Part shown: positions 1 to 9,116 of the stretch, piece by piece | Layout of the letters: every line of letters begins with the position of its first letter | Position numbering within the stretch: the first letter of the stretch is position 1 | Origin: Rouxiella sp. S1S-2 | GTDB taxonomy: Bacteria; Pseudomonadota; Gammaproteobacteria; Enterobacterales; Enterobacteriaceae | NCBI RefSeq assembly: GCF_009208105.1 | Contig: NZ_WFKL01000001.1 | Location: 310,001-374,000 of the forward strand | Length of the DNA: 64,000 nt | Direction of reading: 5' to 3' | Made by a program: the position numbers and the translations under genes | Notes under the pieces: model-generated | What the model saw: the letters and a program-made list of their open reading frames with translations, nothing else | Told to the model about the DNA's origin: nothing | The model's database searches: none

Positions 1-558
1 GAAGAAGCGGTGCGTTTGTACGGCGACAAGCTGACCAACGAGAAAGTGGTCGATGACGTGGTTGATTTCATGCTCGGTCGTTTCCGCGCCTGGTATCAGG
101 AAGAAGGTCACGCCGTTGATACTATTCAAGCGGTGCTGGCGCGTCGTCCGACCAAACCGGCCGACTTTGATGCGCGCGTGAAGGCGGTGAGCTACTTCCG
201 TACGCTGGATGAAGCCGCAACGCTGGCTGCGGCCAACAAACGCGTGTCCAACATTCTGGCAAAATCGACCGAAGCCCTGTACGACCACGTGCATGCCTCA
301 GTATTGAAAGAGTCGGCTGAAGTGAAACTGGCCACCCACCTGGTGGTGCTGCGTGACAAACTGGAGCCGCTGTTTGCTGCCGGTCAGTATCAAGAGGCGT
401 TGGTTGAGCTGGCCTCGCTGCGTGAACCGGTTGACGCCTTCTTTGACGGCGTGATGGTGATGGCAGAAGACGAAGCGGTGCGTATCAACCGCCTGACGCT
501 GTTAAGCAAACTGCGCGAGCTGTTCTTACAGGTGGCGGATATTTCAGTTCTGCAATAA
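1..558 (+). CDS. glyS: Glycine--tRNA ligase beta subunit, C-terminal part (5' truncated by window edge)
   Basis: The reading frame is open from base 1 (Glu-Glu-Ala-Val-Arg-Leu-Tyr-Gly) to the TAA at 556-558, so the start lies outside the window. The roughly 185 visible residues match the C-terminal end of the bacterial GlyS beta subunit (about 690 residues), including the helical DALR-like anticodon-binding region and the family-typical ending around [11 protein letters not shown]. GlyS pairs with GlyQ in the alpha2beta2 enzyme that charges tRNA-Gly in the cytoplasm. A strong intrinsic terminator follows 15 bp downstream, so glyS ends its transcription unit. The identification rests on recalled similarity to E. 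coli GlyS and is firm. Confidence 0.95.
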   Translation, partial: EEAVRLYGDKLTNEKVVDDVVDFMLGRFRAWYQEEGHAVDTIQAVLARRPTKPADFDARVKAVSYFRTLDEAATLAAANKRVSNILAKSTEALYDHVHASVLKESAEVKLATHLVVLRDKLEPLFAAGQYQEALVELASLREPVDAFFDGVMVMAEDEAVRINRLTLLSKLRELFLQVADISVLQ

Positions 559-573
559 TCCTGTCGTGTACTG

Positions 574-613
574 AAAAAACCGGTTCTGGCACCTCGCTCG
601 GGCCGGTTTTTTT
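574..613 (+). terminator. Intrinsic terminator of glyS
   Basis: AAAACCGG at the left arm pairs with CCGGTTTT at the right arm (603 onward), followed by a run of T. It lies directly after the glyS stop codon. Confidence 0.9.
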
Positions 614-787
614 GCTTCTTATCCCCTCATGTTAGACAAAAAATAGGCGTACATATTTCTATCCACTTCGAGACTATACCGATTGGTGATATTCATATCG
701 CATATAAGAACTACGTTACTTATTGATAACTTGGCATCCTGCTACCATTAAATAAGCTTCATTGGATCCAATACTCAGGACTGTTAT

Positions 788-1978
788 ATGAAAAAGTCAG
801 GTAATCATTCGTCACTCGGCATGCGTACGTTAGCCGTTCACGGCGGGCAGCATCCAGATGCGCAAAGCGGGGCGATTTCGACCCCGATCGTCGCCACCTC
901 CTCTTTCTCTTATGGAGACTTCGACAGCGGCGCCCGACGATTCAGTGGTGAAGACCCCGGCTATATGTACAGCCGTTTTGGTAATCCAACCGTTACTGCC
1001 TTCGAAGAGCGCATGGCGGTACTGGAAGACGCCGAGTCGGCGTTGGCCTGCGCCAGCGGCATGGCAGCGGTCAGTGCGACGCTGTTTGCGCTGCTAAAAA
1101 CCGGTGACGAAATTATTCATATTGGCGCGCTATACGGCGGTACGGAGGGCGTTATCCGTAATCTGCTGCCGCGCTATGGCATTAAGCCGGTGTTTGTTCC
1201 TGACCTCGAATCACTGAAAAGCGCATTTACCGAAAAAACCAAAATGGTGTTTATTGAAACGCCGGCCAATCCGGTAATGGGCATCGTTTCACTTGAAGAG
1301 GCCGCACGATTGTCTCGCGAGGCGGGCGCCATCAGCGTGGTTGATAACACCTTTGCCACGCCTTACCTCACGCGTCCGCTGGCGCTGGGCATCGACGTGG
1401 TGCTGCATTCTGCCACCAAATATATCAGCGGCCACGGCGATGCGACCGGCGGCGTAGTGGCAGGACGGCGCGAGCTGATTGACCCTATCCGCACGCTGTG
1501 CCTCAAGCAGTTTGGCGGTTGCCTCAGCCCCTTTGAGGCCGCGCTGATGACCCGCGGGCTTAAAACCCTGCCGCTGCGGGTTGAAGCCAGCTCTAACAGT
1601 GCACAGAAGATTGCTGAGTTCCTGGATGAACATCCGGCAGTGGCCGAGGTTTTCTATCCGGGACTGAAAACGCATGCCGGTCACGATGTGGCCCGTAAGC
1701 AGATGAAGCTGTTCGGCGGCATCATGGCGATTGAGCTGAAAGGAGGCCGTGAGGCGGCACGTCATTTCCTCGACAGTTTGACACTGGTGACTCAGGCGGT
1801 ATCGTTGGGTGATACCGACTCGCTGGCCTGCCATCCCGCCACCACGACGCACAGCGCGGTGGCTGAGAAAATACGTCTTGAAAGCGGAATAACCGAGGGG
1901 CTGGTAAGGATCAGCATCGGCATTGAAGATACCGAAGACCTGATCGCCGACTTTGAACAGGCGTTGAAAGGGCTTTAA
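788..1978 (+). CDS. PLP-dependent Cys/Met-metabolism enzyme, methionine gamma-lyase/cystathionine gamma-lyase type
   Basis: A 396-residue fold-type I PLP enzyme of the trans-sulfuration family, the usual length. The Schiff-base lysine is K211 in HSATKYISGHGD, and D186 in VVDNTFATP would hold the pyridine nitrogen. YSRFGNPT at 61-68 is the cofactor phosphate-binding motif donated to the neighbouring subunit. Expected chemistry is gamma- (or beta-) elimination of sulfur amino acids, giving a 2-oxo acid, ammonia and a thiol. In methionine gamma-lyases a cysteine follows the catalytic Tyr (Y-G-C); here the motif is Y116-G117-G118, so the methionine-specific cysteine is missing and substrate choice is uncertain. 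The start ATG follows a CAGGA-like ribosome site. It is monocistronic, with the next gene convergent. Confidence 0.8.
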   Translation: MKKSGNHSSLGMRTLAVHGGQHPDAQSGAISTPIVATSSFSYGDFDSGARRFSGEDPGYMYSRFGNPTVTAFEERMAVLEDAESALACASGMAAVSATLFALLKTGDEIIHIGALYGGTEGVIRNLLPRYGIKPVFVPDLESLKSAFTEKTKMVFIETPANPVMGIVSLEEAARLSREAGAISVVDNTFATPYLTRPLALGIDVVLHSATKYISGHGDATGGVVAGRRELIDPIRTLCLKQFGGCLSPFEAALMTRGLKTLPLRVEASSNSAQKIAEFLDEHPAVAEVFYPGLKTHAGHDVARKQMKLFGGIMAIELKGGREAARHFLDSLTLVTQAVSLGDTDSLACHPATTTHSAVAEKIRLESGITEGLVRISIGIEDTEDLIADFEQALKGL

Positions 1979-1999
1979 TCGGAATCTCGGTAATTGTAA

Positions 2000-2947
2000 T
2001 CAGCGCTGCGCCCGCCGCCGTATGCCCTGCGGTGGCTGGCCAGTCAGGCGTATAAACGCCCGACGCATTCTTTCGGGGTCATTGAATCCGACCTGTCTGG
2101 CGATGGCTTCAAGCGTGCCGTGGCCGCTTTCTATACGCTCACGCGCGGCTTCGACCCGCAACTGCTCAATAATTTTCGCCGGTGTTTGGCCCGTTTCACT
2201 GCGAAAAAGCCGTCCGAACTGGCGAAGGCTCAGGCAGGCAGCATCGGCCAAGTCACTCACCGACAGCGGTTGCGCCAAATGCTCTCGGGCATAGCTAAGC
2301 GCAGTGCGCACTCTGTCCGACGCGGGGTCCAGCTCTTGAAGTACCGAAAACTGTGACTGACCGCCCGCCCGTCGTTGATATACCACTAACTGCCTCGCCG
2401 TTCTGGCCGCGACTTCAGCGCCGTGGTCTTGCTCTATCATTGCCAGCGCCAGGTCGATACCGGCGGTAATGCCTGCAGACGTCCACAGCCTGTCTTGCTG
2501 AATGAAAATCCTGTCCTGATCGACCTTAATCGCCGGAAAACACTGCTGTAAACGCCGCGCCTGTGACCAGTGGGTTGTGACGCGCTGTTGGTCCAACAGG
2601 CCGGTGGCGGCAAGAATAAACGCACCCGAGCACACGCTGGTGACGCGGCGTCCCTGTTGATGCTGATCGCGTAAAAAATCCAGCAACGACGGGTTATTCA
2701 TGGCGTGGGTAACGCCGCGCCCGCCCGCGATAATCAGGGTGTCAAACTCGAGACCTGCGACGATCGGTTGAGTCATCACTTCAATGCCCGGCGTGCTGGC
2801 AATTAAGCCGCCTTCAACCGAGAGCGCGCGGCACTGATAAAGCGGGGCGGGTAAATCCCGGGATACCGTATCAAACGCCGTAAGCGGCCCGGCAAAGTCC
2901 AATAAATTAAAATCGGGGAAGACGATAAAACCGAGCTGCTTCATCAT
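2000..2947 (-). CDS. GlxA-family transcriptional regulator (DJ-1/PfpI domain plus AraC-type HTH)
   Basis: About 315 residues. The N-terminal half is a DJ-1/PfpI-like glutamine amidotransferase fold, with a nucleophile-elbow cysteine in SVCSGAF and a conserved GITAGIDLALAMIE segment. The C-terminal third is an AraC/XylS double HTH (LSVSDLADAACLSLRQFGRLFRSETG, then ARQVGFNDPERMRRAF). The ATG at 2947 is chosen because it has a GAGG ribosome site and starts at the family N-terminus (MMKQLGFIVFPDFNLLDFAGP); an in-frame start at 3001 would add 18 unrelated residues. It diverges from the isonitrile hydratase-like gene, so it probably controls that gene. The ligand is unknown. Confidence 0.85.
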   Translation of the reverse strand: MMKQLGFIVFPDFNLLDFAGPLTAFDTVSRDLPAPLYQCRALSVEGGLIASTPGIEVMTQPIVAGLEFDTLIIAGGRGVTHAMNNPSLLDFLRDQHQQGRRVTSVCSGAFILAATGLLDQQRVTTHWSQARRLQQCFPAIKVDQDRIFIQQDRLWTSAGITAGIDLALAMIEQDHGAEVAARTARQLVVYQRRAGGQSQFSVLQELDPASDRVRTALSYAREHLAQPLSVSDLADAACLSLRQFGRLFRSETGQTPAKIIEQLRVEAARERIESGHGTLEAIARQVGFNDPERMRRAFIRLTGQPPQGIRRRAQR

Positions 2948-2961
2948 GGAGGGCCTCGGAC

Positions 2962-2990
2962 AATATGACGTTTTATGAGGGAAATATGAC
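2962..2990. promoter_or_regulatory. Direct repeat AATATGAC, 21-bp period, in divergent promoter region
   Basis: AATATGAC occurs at 2962-2969 and again at 2983-2990. A period of two helical turns is typical of direct-repeat half sites bound by AraC-family regulators. The repeat lies between the AraC-type regulator and the divergent DJ-1 gene it probably controls. This is inference from spacing and position. Confidence 0.5.
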
Positions 2991-3051
2991 CTTTGCGTCA
3001 AATGTAATACGGCTAACCTAAGGATGACAACTAACCCAACAGGAGTTTGTG

Positions 3052-3735
3052 ATGAAAAAGCCGTTAAACATCGTATTTCCGCTTTATCCCGGCGTGACTC
3101 AGCTCGATTTCACCGGCCCTTGGCAGGTGCTGGCCCGTTTGCCTGATGCGCAGCTGATTGCTGCCTCGATCGGCGGAAAAACGGTAGAGTCGGAGGGGCT
3201 GCACTTTTCGTCACTGCAGTCGTTAGAAAATCTTACCGGCTGTGACGTACTGTGCGTGCCGGGCGGTGGAGGATGTACCGATGCGATGCAAGATGCTGAC
3301 TTTATGGAACAAATAAAAAGACTGGCGTCAAAGGCAACCTATATCACCTCAGTATGTACGGGTTCACTCATCCTGGCCACTGCCGGATTACTAAAGGGGA
3401 AACGCGCGGGCTGCCACTGGATGTACCTGGATACGCTGGCGTGGTTTGGTGCCGTTCCGGTGTCAGAAAGGGTGGTGCGCGACGGTAATATTATCAGCGG
3501 TGGCGGCGTGACGGCAGGTATCGACTTTGCCCTGACGCTGGTCGCCGAGCTGGCGGACGAGGCGATGGCGCAGCGCATACAGCTGGGTCTGGAGTATGCG
3601 CCCGCCCCTACGTTTAATGCCGGTCATCCCGACGTGGCACCGCCGGAAATCGTTAATCAATTGATGAGTAATATGGCCGCGCTGCGTGAACAGCGCCGGC
3701 AGGTGATTGCCGAGATCAGTCAAATTAGCTTTTGA
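3052..3735 (+). CDS. DJ-1/PfpI family protein, isonitrile hydratase-like
   Basis: A 227-residue single-domain DJ-1/PfpI protein. It resembles Pseudomonas putida isonitrile hydratase (InhA, 228 aa) along its whole length, in QLDFTGPWQVLARLPDA, YITSVCTGSLILATAGLLKGKRA, GGGVTAGIDFALTL and LEYAPAPTFNAGHPDVAP. The catalytic residues reported for InhA are present as C102, T103 and D19. The expected reaction is hydration of an isonitrile to the N-substituted formamide; the native substrate is unknown. AGGAG at 3041-3045 favours the ATG at 3052 over the GTG just before it. The 3' end overlaps the convergent Kdo hydroxylase gene by 16 bp. A GlxA-type regulator diverges upstream. Isonitrile activity is inferred from similarity. 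Confidence 0.8.
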   Translation: MKKPLNIVFPLYPGVTQLDFTGPWQVLARLPDAQLIAASIGGKTVESEGLHFSSLQSLENLTGCDVLCVPGGGGCTDAMQDADFMEQIKRLASKATYITSVCTGSLILATAGLLKGKRAGCHWMYLDTLAWFGAVPVSERVVRDGNIISGGGVTAGIDFALTLVAELADEAMAQRIQLGLEYAPAPTFNAGHPDVAPPEIVNQLMSNMAALREQRRQVIAEISQISF

Positions 3736-4622
3736 CGGGTGATCTTTTGCAGCGTTTTCAACGGGGAGAGTTCAGGGTTCTGCATATCTTTCACCGACAT
3801 CAGGAAGGTTTGCTCAAGCATAAACTGGCCTGACATCGCCGCATGAGGCGTTTGATCGGAGAAACATACCCAGGTGCTCCCGGCAGGGAAATGCTGAGTT
3901 AGCTGTTGACCATATTGTTGATAGTGGCCGTCGGCCTTCATTTTGTCATGCAGCTGCAGCATTAAATGATCATAGTGGCTGCGGAGGCTTTTAGTGACGC
4001 CGATTTTTTCCAGCAGCCAGCTTTTCCGCGGTGAATACGATGACAGCTTGGGTAACAGTCTTGTCGCCAACTGCGGGAAAGGTTCCCCAACTCGCCACAC
4101 GCGGTCTTCGCCGTGAGGATTAATATTGGTGAAGATCCGTAAAACACGCTCACCATAGTTGGGACGGGAAGGGAAAGCATCAACGTGCAGGCGGCTATCG
4201 TCTTTGCGCCAGGCGCTATTATTGCGTGAAACAGAAACCGGATGCAGGCGCAGGCTGTTAACCGGCTTACGCAAAACGTGTTGATACTGTGGAAGAACGG
4301 AAGAAATTAGCGCGCTGCAGGACTGGTAATAACTTTCCAGCAGCTTTCTTATCTGTGGTTCAACCGCGGCATCGGCCACGCCTTTAATTAAGTGATTGCC
4401 TACGCTGTAGCTGATATTTTTTTTCTTAGGATCAACCAATGCGGGGTCCAGCAACCGCTGCTGCTGTGCACTGAGGGTAAAAGCCAAATGGGGGAAAAAT
4501 AGGACTTTGCCCTGCTCGAGTGCATTGACCGCCGAAGAACCTTCAATGCGCTGCCCGTCCCAGCTATTTTGTGAAAAAGTGACAATCGCTTCTTGCTCTT
4601 CTAATTGGGTCTTTTCGCTCAT
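3720..4622 (-). CDS. Kdo hydroxylase family Fe(II)/2-oxoglutarate dioxygenase (KdoO-like)
   Basis: A 300-residue protein matching the Kdo hydroxylase family. KdoO enzymes hydroxylate C3 of the outer Kdo sugar of lipid A-Kdo2, giving D-glycero-D-talo-octulosonic acid (Ko). The iron-binding HxD is visible as LHVDAFPSRP and a distal histidine lies in DQTPHAAMSGQFMLEQTF. No signal peptide or membrane segment is seen, in line with a cytoplasmic enzyme acting at the inner membrane. Such an enzyme would alter the LPS inner core. Transcription is leftward and convergent with the DJ-1 gene. The family call rests on recalled motif similarity. Confidence 0.8.
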   Translation of the reverse strand: MSEKTQLEEQEAIVTFSQNSWDGQRIEGSSAVNALEQGKVLFFPHLAFTLSAQQQRLLDPALVDPKKKNISYSVGNHLIKGVADAAVEPQIRKLLESYYQSCSALISSVLPQYQHVLRKPVNSLRLHPVSVSRNNSAWRKDDSRLHVDAFPSRPNYGERVLRIFTNINPHGEDRVWRVGEPFPQLATRLLPKLSSYSPRKSWLLEKIGVTKSLRSHYDHLMLQLHDKMKADGHYQQYGQQLTQHFPAGSTWVCFSDQTPHAAMSGQFMLEQTFLMSVKDMQNPELSPLKTLQKITRQKLI

Positions 4623-4747
4623 TGTGTGCTTTGCCGTTCCTGTTAATTAAATTTTATCAAATTCAAGCATAGACAAACAAAACACATTAAACGAAAAAGA
4701 GGAGGGTGAATGAAAATTTTGCATTTAAATGTGATCTTCACGTGCAG

Positions 4748-4780
4748 TAAAAGCCCCGCCCACCGCTGCGGTGAACGGGG
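4748..4780 (-). terminator. Terminator of the guanidine operon
   Basis: On the minus strand a CCCCG/CGGGG stem with an inner CACCGC/GCGGTG stem is followed by CTTTTA. It begins 6 bp after the carboxylase stop codon. Confidence 0.8.
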
Positions 4781-4785
4781 AGCAT

Positions 4786-7700
4786 TCACTCCTTGATAAC
4801 TGCCAGCGTTTGACCCGCCTGTACTTGCGCTCCGGTCTGGCGCGAAAGACTTTGCACCTTGCCGCTTACGGTTGAAATAATGGGAATTTCCATCTTCATC
4901 GATTCAAGAATGCCCAATGTTTGGCCCGGCGTAATGCAGTCTCCCGGTTTCACCAGCCATTGCCAAAGGCTGCCCGCTACCTGGCTGTCGATTCCTACGC
5001 AGCCCTCGGGAATGGCCTTTTCGCTCTGCGGTGATTGCTCCTGCAGACTGCTGTCGTAGGTGAATTGGCCTTCGGCGCGCCATCTTGCCAGCTCTTTTTC
5101 AAAGGCCAACTGTCGCTGTTGCTGAAAGTTGTCCACTTCCTCCTGCTGCGCCGCAAGTCCGGCCTGATAGTCGGCGAGACGGAATGTGCCTTCTTCGGTA
5201 CGTAGCGGCGTGTTTCCATAGGGGAAGGCCAGCCGTATCGCCTTAAGCTCCTCGGCGCTGACCGGATAGAAACGAATCTGGTCGAAAAAGCGCAGCAGCC
5301 AAGGTTGCACAAATGCCTCAGTCGGACGATCGCGATTCCACATTTGCAGCGTGCGGCCCACAAACTGATAGCCACCCGGTCCTTCCATGCCATAAACGCA
5401 AAGATAGGCACCGCCGATGCCCACCGAGTTTTCCGCCGTCCAGGTGCGCGCCGGATTATATTTGGTGGTCACCAGCCGATGGCGTGGATTGAGCGGTGTG
5501 GCCACCGGCGCCCCGAGATATACATCGCCAAGACCCATCACCAGATAACGGGCGTCAAAAACGGTCTCTTTCACCTGCTCAATGCTTTCAAGACCGTTGA
5601 TACGACGAATAAATTCTATATTGCTCGGACACCACGGCGCGCCGGGACGAACCGATTGGGTATATTTCTCAATCGCTTCACGGCAGGCATCGTCGTCCCA
5701 GCTGAGCGGCAGCCAGACGGTGCGTGAAGGAACCTCGGCCTGCTGCAAATCACCCAATGTTTGTTCTGCCTGTTTTAAATGATCAATCAGCGTATCGCGG
5801 GGGCAGAGCAGGCTGTCGAAATGAATTTGCAGCGATCGAATGCCCGGCGTCAGTTCCAACATGCCGGCCAAACGATGATTTTCTAACCACTGCATTAGCG
5901 CATGTGCACGAAAACGCAGTGAAATATCTAAAATTGGATCGCCATATTCCACCAAAATAAATCGATCGCCTGCGGCGAGATGCGTCACCGATGGCAGCGC
6001 TCCCTGCGCCGCCCGGTGCCATAAAACCGGATTTTTCCGCTGCATCGCGATCCCAGCCTTCGGCTGGGAAAGCAGCGTTGAGAGTTCTACTTCAGCCTCA
6101 TGCGATAATCGGTCGGCCTCTTCTAGAGAAACGGGCACAAAGCGCAGGCTGTCGCCCGACTTGAGTTGACCCAGCTGCCACAGGTCAGCCTGAATAACCG
6201 TCGCCGGGCAAACAAACCCGCCAAGCGACGGGCCATCTGGCCCCAGAATAACCGGCATATCGCCGGTAAAATCCACAGTGCCGAAGGCATAGGCATTATC
6301 GTGAATGTTGGAAGGGTGCATGCCCGCTTCGCCACCGTCGGTGCGTGCCCATTCTGGTTTCGGGCCAATAAGCCGGATGCCGGTACGACTCGAGTTATAG
6401 TGCACCTGCCATACCGCGTTGAAAAAGTGCTCAATATCCTGTTCGGTGAAAAATGTCGGCGCACCCTGCGGGCCATAAATGACCCGCAGGGTGCGCACAT
6501 CGCCCCATTCCGGCAGCAGATTGGCGGGCAACGTTTTTGGCTGTTGATTATGAGGCGTAGCGAGGTGCAGCACGTCACCGCTGCGCAGCTGGCGACCGGC
6601 ATGGCCGCCGAATTTTCCGAGGGTAAAAGTGCTGCGGCTACCGAGATAGTGCGGACAGTCGATGCCACCGGCCAGCAGCAAGTAGCTGCGGCAGCCGTCA
6701 CCCGTGATTTTTCCAAGGTGCAGCGTTTCTCCGGCACGCGCATTGCAGATTTGCCACATCGGCAGTGGCTGGTCATCGAGCCGGGCCTCTATATCTGCCC
6801 CGCTGATAACAAACGCGCAGTCCTGATTAAAACGCAGCGTAGGCCCGCGCAGGGTAATTTCCAACCCCGCCGCCTGCGCGTCGTTGCCCAGCAGCCGGTT
6901 GCCAAGACGAAAAGAGCGGCTGTCGAACGGACCTGAAGGCGGCACGCCAACGTGCCAATACCCGCTGCGGCCCGGCGCATCCTGAATGCTGGTCAGCGTG
7001 CCGGGTGAAAGCACATCAAAAGTTGCGGGCTGATAGACAACGTTTGCCAGTGTTGCCGTAATCACTTTTCCCTCCGCCACCACCGGTTGAGCCAGCAAAT
7101 GGCGCAAATAATCCAGATTGGTTTCAATGCCGTAAAGCGCCGTTTCATGCAGCGTTTGGCGCAGCGCAATGAGCGCCTGTTCACGACTGTCGGCCTGGAC
7201 AATAACCTTCGCCAGCATGGGGTCATAGAACGGCGAAACGTCACAGCCACTGTCTATCCAACTGTCGATGCGCAGCTCGGCGTTTGCCGCACTGACGGGG
7301 AAACTGACGTGGCTCAGCAGCCCCGCGCAGGGCTGAAACTGCTTGGCCGGATCTTCAGCATAAAGCCTCACCTGAATGGCGTGACCCTGCGGTTTACACT
7401 GACCCAACTCGGCCAACGGCGGCAGACAGCCCGCGCCGAGCTGCACCATCCAACTGACGATATCAACGCCGTAGACTTGCTCGGTGACCCCGTGCTCCAC
7501 CTGCAAGCGGGTGTTTACCTCAAGAAAATAGAACTGCTCGGTGCTGACGTCATAAACATATTCCACCGTTCCGGCACTGCGGTAGTCCACCGCCTGCCCG
7601 AGGCGTACAGCGGTGTGTTGCAGCGCATCTCTTACCCGCTGGGGCAGATTTGGCGCCGGGGTTTCCTCAATCACTTTCTGGTTACGGCGCTGCGCGGAGC

Positions 7701-8382
7701 AGTCTCTTTCGCCCAGAGCAATGACGTTGCCTGCACCGTCACCAAAAATCTGCACCTCGATATGGCGTGCGGCAGCAACAAATTTCTCTAAAAACACGCC
7801 ATCGTCGGCGAAATTATTGCCTGCCAAACGTTTTACTCGAGTGAAAGCCTCACTGAGACTGTCGGCATCGTCGCAACGTTGCATGCCAATACCGCCGCCG
7901 CCCGCGGTACTTTTTAGCATCAGCGGATAACCCATGGTTTTGGCGCAGAGCAGCGCCTGCTCAAGGTTTTGCAGCAGTCCGCTTCCGGGCAACAGCGGTA
8001 CCCGGCAGGTTTCAGCCAGCTGGCGAGCACTGTGTTTGAGCCCGAAGGCCGACATCTGAGCAGGGGTTGGGCCAAGAAATATGACGCCCTCTTGAGTGCA
8101 GCGTTCAACGAAGGTGGCGTTTTCAGACAGGAAACCATAGCCTGGATGAATAGCTTCGGCACCGCACTGGTGGGCTATCGCCAGTAACTTATCCTGGCTG
8201 AGGTAGGTTTCCCGCACGTTGCCTGCGCCGAGGCTAAACGCTTCATCGGCCTGTCGCACGTGCAAAGAGTGTTGGTCGGCTTCGGCATAAACCGCAATAG
8301 CGCGCACACCTAGCCGTTTGAGGGTGCGGATGATACGCACTGCAATAGCGCCACGATTGGCAATCAGAACGCATTTAAACAT
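4786..8382 (-). CDS. Biotin-dependent guanidine carboxylase (commonly annotated urea carboxylase)
   Basis: A 1198-residue carboxylase. The order is biotin carboxylase (about 1-450; ATP-grasp GGGGIGM, RDCSAQRRNQKVIEE), the two-part KipA/KipI-type carboxyltransferase (about 455-760 and 830-1050) and a biotinyl domain with the lysine in ESMKME. The general urea carboxylase architecture makes N-carboxyurea, but three facts favour guanidine. A guanidine-I riboswitch precedes the operon. Two DUF1989 genes lie immediately upstream. Residue 704 is Asp (GTVDFTGD), where the paralogue at 48470-52099 has Asn (GAINFTGD); this Asn-to-Asp change is, as I recall, the reported mark of riboswitch-linked guanidine carboxylases. 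The product would be carboxyguanidine. The ATG at 8382 is chosen because MFKCVLIANRG is the family N-terminus. Confidence 0.85.
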   Translation of the reverse strand: MFKCVLIANRGAIAVRIIRTLKRLGVRAIAVYAEADQHSLHVRQADEAFSLGAGNVRETYLSQDKLLAIAHQCGAEAIHPGYGFLSENATFVERCTQEGVIFLGPTPAQMSAFGLKHSARQLAETCRVPLLPGSGLLQNLEQALLCAKTMGYPLMLKSTAGGGGIGMQRCDDADSLSEAFTRVKRLAGNNFADDGVFLEKFVAAARHIEVQIFGDGAGNVIALGERDCSAQRRNQKVIEETPAPNLPQRVRDALQHTAVRLGQAVDYRSAGTVEYVYDVSTEQFYFLEVNTRLQVEHGVTEQVYGVDIVSWMVQLGAGCLPPLAELGQCKPQGHAIQVRLYAEDPAKQFQPCAGLLSHVSFPVSAANAELRIDSWIDSGCDVSPFYDPMLAKVIVQADSREQALIALRQTLHETALYGIETNLDYLRHLLAQPVVAEGKVITATLANVVYQPATFDVLSPGTLTSIQDAPGRSGYWHVGVPPSGPFDSRSFRLGNRLLGNDAQAAGLEITLRGPTLRFNQDCAFVISGADIEARLDDQPLPMWQICNARAGETLHLGKITGDGCRSYLLLAGGIDCPHYLGSRSTFTLGKFGGHAGRQLRSGDVLHLATPHNQQPKTLPANLLPEWGDVRTLRVIYGPQGAPTFFTEQDIEHFFNAVWQVHYNSSRTGIRLIGPKPEWARTDGGEAGMHPSNIHDNAYAFGTVDFTGDMPVILGPDGPSLGGFVCPATVIQADLWQLGQLKSGDSLRFVPVSLEEADRLSHEAEVELSTLLSQPKAGIAMQRKNPVLWHRAAQGALPSVTHLAAGDRFILVEYGDPILDISLRFRAHALMQWLENHRLAGMLELTPGIRSLQIHFDSLLCPRDTLIDHLKQAEQTLGDLQQAEVPSRTVWLPLSWDDDACREAIEKYTQSVRPGAPWCPSNIEFIRRINGLESIEQVKETVFDARYLVMGLGDVYLGAPVATPLNPRHRLVTTKYNPARTWTAENSVGIGGAYLCVYGMEGPGGYQFVGRTLQMWNRDRPTEAFVQPWLLRFFDQIRFYPVSAEELKAIRLAFPYGNTPLRTEEGTFRLADYQAGLAAQQEEVDNFQQQRQLAFEKELARWRAEGQFTYDSSLQEQSPQSEKAIPEGCVGIDSQVAGSLWQWLVKPGDCITPGQTLGILESMKMEIPIISTVSGKVQSLSRQTGAQVQAGQTLAVIKE

Positions 8383-8480
8383 GGTTGACTCTCTGTGCAT
8401 CGACGGGCAGGTCGTCCTGCTATGTTGCTGATGCGTGACATTCTGCGGGTCGTCCCGAGGCACGCGTTGTCAGGTCAGAT

Positions 8481-9116
8481 TTACCAAACCACCGCTTCGA
8501 TCGGTGTGGGGTTATAGCCGTTGCAGGGGTTATTTAACTGCGGACAGTTGGAGATAAGGACCAAGACGTTCATTTTCGCCACCAGTTCGACGTATTTCCC
8601 CGGCGCTGAAAGGCCATCTTCAAACGTCAAGCCACCCTGCGCGGTCACCGGGACATTCATAAAGAAATTAATGTTGTGGGCAATATCTCTCTTGGTCAGC
8701 CCGTAGTGCGGATGCTCGGCAATTGCCAGCATCCAGCTGTCGCGGCAGGCGTGCATGTGGCGCTTTTCCAGTGAATAGCGCACGGTGTTGCTTTCCGTGG
8801 CGCAGGCACCACCCAGCGTGTCGTGACGCCCGCAGGTGTCTGCAACAATTTCCAGCATTGGGCGGCAGTCGTTAGAGAGCAGCACGCTTCCCGCGGTCAG
8901 AAATACATTTTTTTGTCCGCGTAGCGTATCGGTCATGCTGTAGCGCTCGCCAATGTCGTCGGCGTTAAAAAACAGCGTATCGGCCGCCTGATTGCCTTCG
9001 CTGTCAATAATGCGCAGCGTTTGTCCGGCTTCAATTCTGTGCAACCAATAGTCTCCAGCGTTAATCTTCTGGCGGGTTAAGGCGTTTTCGATAAGGCGTG
9101 GGCTGGTCTGGATCAT
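8481..9116 (-). CDS. DUF1989 protein UAAP2, predicted carboxyguanidine deiminase subunit
   Basis: A 211-residue DUF1989 protein of the class once called urea amidolyase-associated protein 2. In guanidine-degrading bacteria the two such proteins form a heteromer (CgdAB) that deiminates carboxyguanidine to allophanate and ammonia. The shared core is visible here as [11 protein letters not shown] plus a conserved [16 protein letters not shown] segment. Its ATG overlaps the stop of the upstream partner gene by one base (TGATG), so the two should be translationally coupled and made in equal amounts. I am not sure which of the names cgdA and cgdB belongs to which subunit. Confidence 0.85.
   Translation of the reverse strand: MIQTSPRLIENALTRQKINAGDYWLHRIEAGQTLRIIDSEGNQAADTLFFNADDIGERYSMTDTLRGQKNVFLTAGSVLLSNDCRPMLEIVADTCGRHDTLGGACATESNTVRYSLEKRHMHACRDSWMLAIAEHPHYGLTKRDIAHNINFFMNVPVTAQGGLTFEDGLSAPGKYVELVAKMNVLVLISNCPQLNNPCNGYNPTPIEAVVW

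Noticed and set aside
7087..7791. Long rightward frame inside the guanidine carboxylase gene
   Set aside because: It is antisense to a clearly coding carboxylase domain and has no homology pattern; an effect of high-GC codon use.
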